Positions 52,164-54,101 of a DNA stretch of 54,101 bases are shown here, one piece after another. Within the stretch, counting starts at the first letter, position 1, and each line of letters begins with the position of its first letter. The notes beneath the pieces are model-generated. The model ran no database searches, was not told where the DNA came from, and worked only from the letters and a program-made list of their open reading frames with translations. The position numbers and the translations under genes are program-made. This DNA comes from Deltaproteobacteria bacterium (GTDB lineage Bacteria > Desulfobacterota > DSM-4660 > Desulfatiglandales > HGW-15), in the NCBI GenBank assembly GCA_020060215.1, contig JAGVAP010000122.1:1-54101 (forward strand). Reading direction: 5' to 3'.

Positions 52164-52209
52164 ATGCCCCCGATCACCGTCCGTCCGGGAGACCGGACGA
52201 TCCTTTTGC
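52164..52209. repeat. Right 46-bp direct repeat of the island
   Basis: This copy matches the left one (43039-43084) at 44 of 46 positions. On the minus strand it encodes the last codons (AKGSSGLPDGR and stop) of the substrate-binding-protein gene, so the repeat supplies a foreign C-terminal tail to that gene. It contains the same hairpin as the left copy (52182-52207). Confidence 0.85.
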
Positions 52210-53268
52210 GGAATAGAGGATCTTTCCGCAATCCTTGAAATCGTACGCGCCTATCCGCTCCACCCTTTTTCTGAACGCGGCGGAGTTCAAGGTTTCGATG
52301 AAAGCCTGTATCCCTTTGTGGAAGAGCATTGATTGATCGAGGATCATGTCGAAACTCTCCCTGGCGATCGGGACAAAGGAAAGGCCGAGGAGTTTCGCTG
52401 CCGCAATGGTGGCGACTCCCACGTCTGCCTCTTTGGTCAGGATGGAAAGGCCGACCTCGAAATGAGTGTACACTTCCCGACCGTACCCCTCGATCCTGGA
52501 AGCAGGGATGTTCAGCCGTTTGAGGTGGTGGTCGAGAAGGAGGCGCGTGCCGGACCCTTTCTGACGGTTGACGAATCGCGATTTCTTACTCACCAGGTCT
52601 TCGAAGCCCCGGATGCGGAGCGGGTTTCGGGGGGCAAGGACCAACCCGAGTTCTCGGTGGAAAAGATTCACCACCACGGGCTCCAGGTCCGGGAGGTATG
52701 TGGGCAGGAACGGGATGTTGTACTGGCCGCTCTCCGGATCAAAAAGGTGAGACCACGCAAGATCGGTGTGGCCTCGGTTAAGGGATTTCAATCCCTCCGT
52801 ACTGCCCGTGTTCGCGGATAACAGAAGGAACTCCGGGTAGGTCTTTTTCATATAGGTCTGGAGCATGTCAAGGATCGGGTCATTGCTCCCGCATGCGAGA
52901 AGCACCCCTTCCATTTCCCTGGTTCTCTCTCTGGCGTTTTCGATGCCTGAAGTCGCACGGGATATCTCCTTGGACCAGTTCTCAGGCAGATCCTTGGCTT
53001 TCAGGACAGGCAGGAATCTCCACTCTTTTTTAGAGCTCACACGCAACCCCCGCAAATACCCGCCGGAGTTCAGGTACGCACTGAACTGGACATCGACCGT
53101 TCGCTTCTCCAAATCGTCGCACCTGGCTTGGCCCCACAGAAACCCGGGATCCGAGACACTGGAGACATGAACCGCAATACGGGATTTCGGTTTCAGACCG
53201 CGCCTCATCAACTCGACGGTCAACCGCGCCCGGATGCCGTCAGTACTTCCCTTGTTGAGGGTCTCCAT
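52174..53268 (-). CDS. PBP-like substrate-binding protein (PF12727-like)
   Basis: This 364-aa protein has a C-terminal PBP-like lobe (about residues 115-355) with NRGHTDLAWSHLFDPESGQYN, FVNRQKGSGTRLLLDHHL and GVATIAAAKLLGLSFVPI, a pattern shared with molybdate/tungstate-related binding and ModE-like proteins. The ATG at 53268 is chosen because AGGAGAGG lies nine bases upstream; the longer frame from 53334 starts with TTG. It has no signal peptide, so it is a cytosolic sensor or handler. The last ten residues come from the island repeat; the family-like end is GKILYSA. Confidence 0.72.
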   Translation of the reverse strand: METLNKGSTDGIRARLTVELMRRGLKPKSRIAVHVSSVSDPGFLWGQARCDDLEKRTVDVQFSAYLNSGGYLRGLRVSSKKEWRFLPVLKAKDLPENWSKEISRATSGIENARERTREMEGVLLACGSNDPILDMLQTYMKKTYPEFLLLSANTGSTEGLKSLNRGHTDLAWSHLFDPESGQYNIPFLPTYLPDLEPVVVNLFHRELGLVLAPRNPLRIRGFEDLVSKKSRFVNRQKGSGTRLLLDHHLKRLNIPASRIEGYGREVYTHFEVGLSILTKEADVGVATIAAAKLLGLSFVPIARESFDMILDQSMLFHKGIQAFIETLNSAAFRKRVERIGAYDFKDCGKILYSAKGSSGLPDGR

Positions 53269-53389
53269 CACAAACCTCTCCTGGAGCGGATTCGACTGTA
53301 TCATGCCGATGATACGGCATAGCGTTCTTTTCAAAACGTGTCAAGGAGGCCCCCCTTTTCCCAGTTATTCTTTCGCTTCACCCTTTCTT

Positions 53390-54101
53390 TCATTGGGCGG
53401 CCAGTGCCGCGGCCTCCGCTCTGCAGTCCCTTGCAGGCTTCATGCCTTTGGCCCGCACGTCGGCCAACTCCTTCTTTGCGGCGGCCAGCTGTGCCTGGAA
53501 GACCGGGTCGGCGTGGAGCCTGGCAACCACGCCCGCCGCGATAACCCGCCCCGCATCGACATCGCTTTGCCAGTGGACGCCGCAGACGACCCGGCTCTGG
53601 CCGAACGCATAGCCGCGGGAGAGGATGGCGTCGACCCGTTCCGGAGCGATTTCGGCAAGGATCAGGGCCCAGGTCCAGCCTATGGATGTGTGGCCGGACG
53701 GGTAGGAGCCGTTCCTGGCCAGCCAGGCTTCGTCCTCCGGTGTGCAGCTGCGCGCCTTGTTCTCCACAAAGGGGCGGGTTCGGCCGTACCTCTGTTTGGC
53801 CGCGCCGGTGGCGTGGCCCGCATCGGACAGGGTGCGTTGCATCAGGGTATAGAGATTCGGCATCGCCTCCCGGGTGATGGGGGCATCCAGGGCGCAGGAG
53901 AAGGCTTCCAACCGCTTCGGGGAGGTGCAGGTTGGCATCCCTGGCGGCCAGCGCCCACCGCGGCCCGTCCATCAGCGGTCTCGATAGGCGGAAGGCCTCC
54001 TGGTCCGCCGCAAAGGCGGCCGATCCGGGCGCCGGCGGCGCCGGCAGGAGCATCGCGCTGTTCGGCGCCTGATCCGGGGGCAGATATCCCTGGAGGTATC
54101 C
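53390..54101 (-). pseudogene. phoN: Class A acid phosphatase (PhoN-like), frameshifted and partial
   Basis: The C-terminal frame (53390-53938) has the class A / PAP2 phosphatase motifs: KQRYGRTRPF, GSYPSGHTSIGW and GQSRVVCGVHWQSDVDAGR with the catalytic histidines. The N-terminal part (YLPPDQAPNSA ... FAADQEAFRLSR ... RWALAARDANL) is in another frame and runs off the window edge. The frame changes around 53935, near a run of Cs, by the equivalent of one inserted base. The enzyme would hydrolyse phosphomonoesters in the periplasm. It may be a true pseudogene or an assembly error. Confidence 0.8.

Larger units (their letters stand above)
43039..52209. mobile_element. Candidate genomic island bounded by 46-bp direct repeats
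   Basis: Two copies of a 46-bp sequence (43039-43084 and 52164-52209, 44/46 identical, same orientation) enclose about 9 kb. The block contains an AAA ATPase, a WYL regulator, a three-gene helicase/phosphodiesterase operon and a broken nuclease. The enclosed genes are visibly AT-richer than the flanks. The right copy is the 3' end of a resident gene, as in many site-specific integrations. No integrase or transposase is inside, so the mobilising enzyme is missing or acts in trans. The island status is inference. Confidence 0.55.

Noticed and set aside
43039..52209. A classical transposon or prophage
   Set aside because: There is no transposase, integrase, terminal inverted repeats or phage structural genes. 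The boundaries are direct repeats at a gene end, so only a candidate island is claimed.
1..54101. CRISPR arrays, tRNA or rRNA genes
   Set aside because: No regularly spaced identical repeats were seen, and the few GGTTCGAAT-like strings fall inside protein-coding genes without a cloverleaf context.

Overview
Organism. The window reads as a high-GC chromosome segment from a Desulfobacterota (Deltaproteobacteria)-type anaerobe. The indications are a dense beta-oxidation / acyl-CoA gene set, a two-subunit cobalamin mutase with MeaB, an orphan branched-chain-amino-acid-type binding protein, PilZ and HD-GYP c-di-GMP proteins, and intergenic regions full of several unrelated short palindromic repeat families. 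This is inference from gene content; no rRNA, tRNA or other phylogenetic marker was seen.

Layout. (1) 0.5-5.6 kb: a secreted Cys-rich protein, a 3-hydroxyacyl-CoA dehydrogenase diverging from a saccharopine-dehydrogenase-like protein, a vapBC toxin-antitoxin pair, and a class I aminotransferase. (2) 5.9-10.8 kb: a 699-aa protein with two PilZ-like domains, a MerR-type regulator with an operator-like repeat cluster upstream, and an RsmF-type rRNA methyltransferase whose PUA-like domain is a separate overlapping ORF. (3) 11-23 kb, all minus strand: an acyl-CoA catabolic cluster. From upstream to downstream it has two thiolases, an enoyl-CoA hydratase, an acyl-CoA dehydrogenase plus an adjacent divergent paralogue, mutase large and small subunits, MeaB, a small membrane protein, a cupin regulator and a third acyl-CoA dehydrogenase. 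(4) 23.2-35 kb, mostly plus strand: an aminotransferase overlapping a GAF histidine kinase, a short-chain dehydrogenase next to a periplasmic binding protein, a metallophosphoesterase, a flavoredoxin-like protein on the other strand, a REC-REC-HD-GYP regulator, an RlpA-like lipoprotein and a Tag glycosylase. (5) 35-40.6 kb, minus: a cell-envelope glycolipid cluster (CDP-alcohol phosphotransferase, HAD-UbiA DPPR-synthase-like prenyltransferase, and a giant membrane/six-hairpin-glycosidase fusion). (6) 40.8-42.6 kb: a 53-aa small protein and the YifB/ComM ATPase.

(7) 43.0-52.2 kb is the most interesting part. A visibly AT-richer block is bracketed by two 46-bp direct repeats (44/46 identical), and the right copy forms the 3' end of a resident gene. 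It holds a double-AAA ATPase diverging from a WYL-domain regulator, then a tightly overlapping three-gene operon: an unrecognised protein, a Tdp1-like two-HxK phosphodiesterase, and an SF2 helicase. A 5'-truncated EndA-type nuclease abuts the right repeat. I interpret this as a horizontally acquired, WYL-controlled nucleic-acid-processing or defence module that does not match any named system I can recall.

(8) 52.2-54.1 kb: a PBP-like substrate-binding protein and a frameshifted class A acid phosphatase running off the window.

No CRISPR array, rRNA, tRNA, integrase or transposase was recognised.
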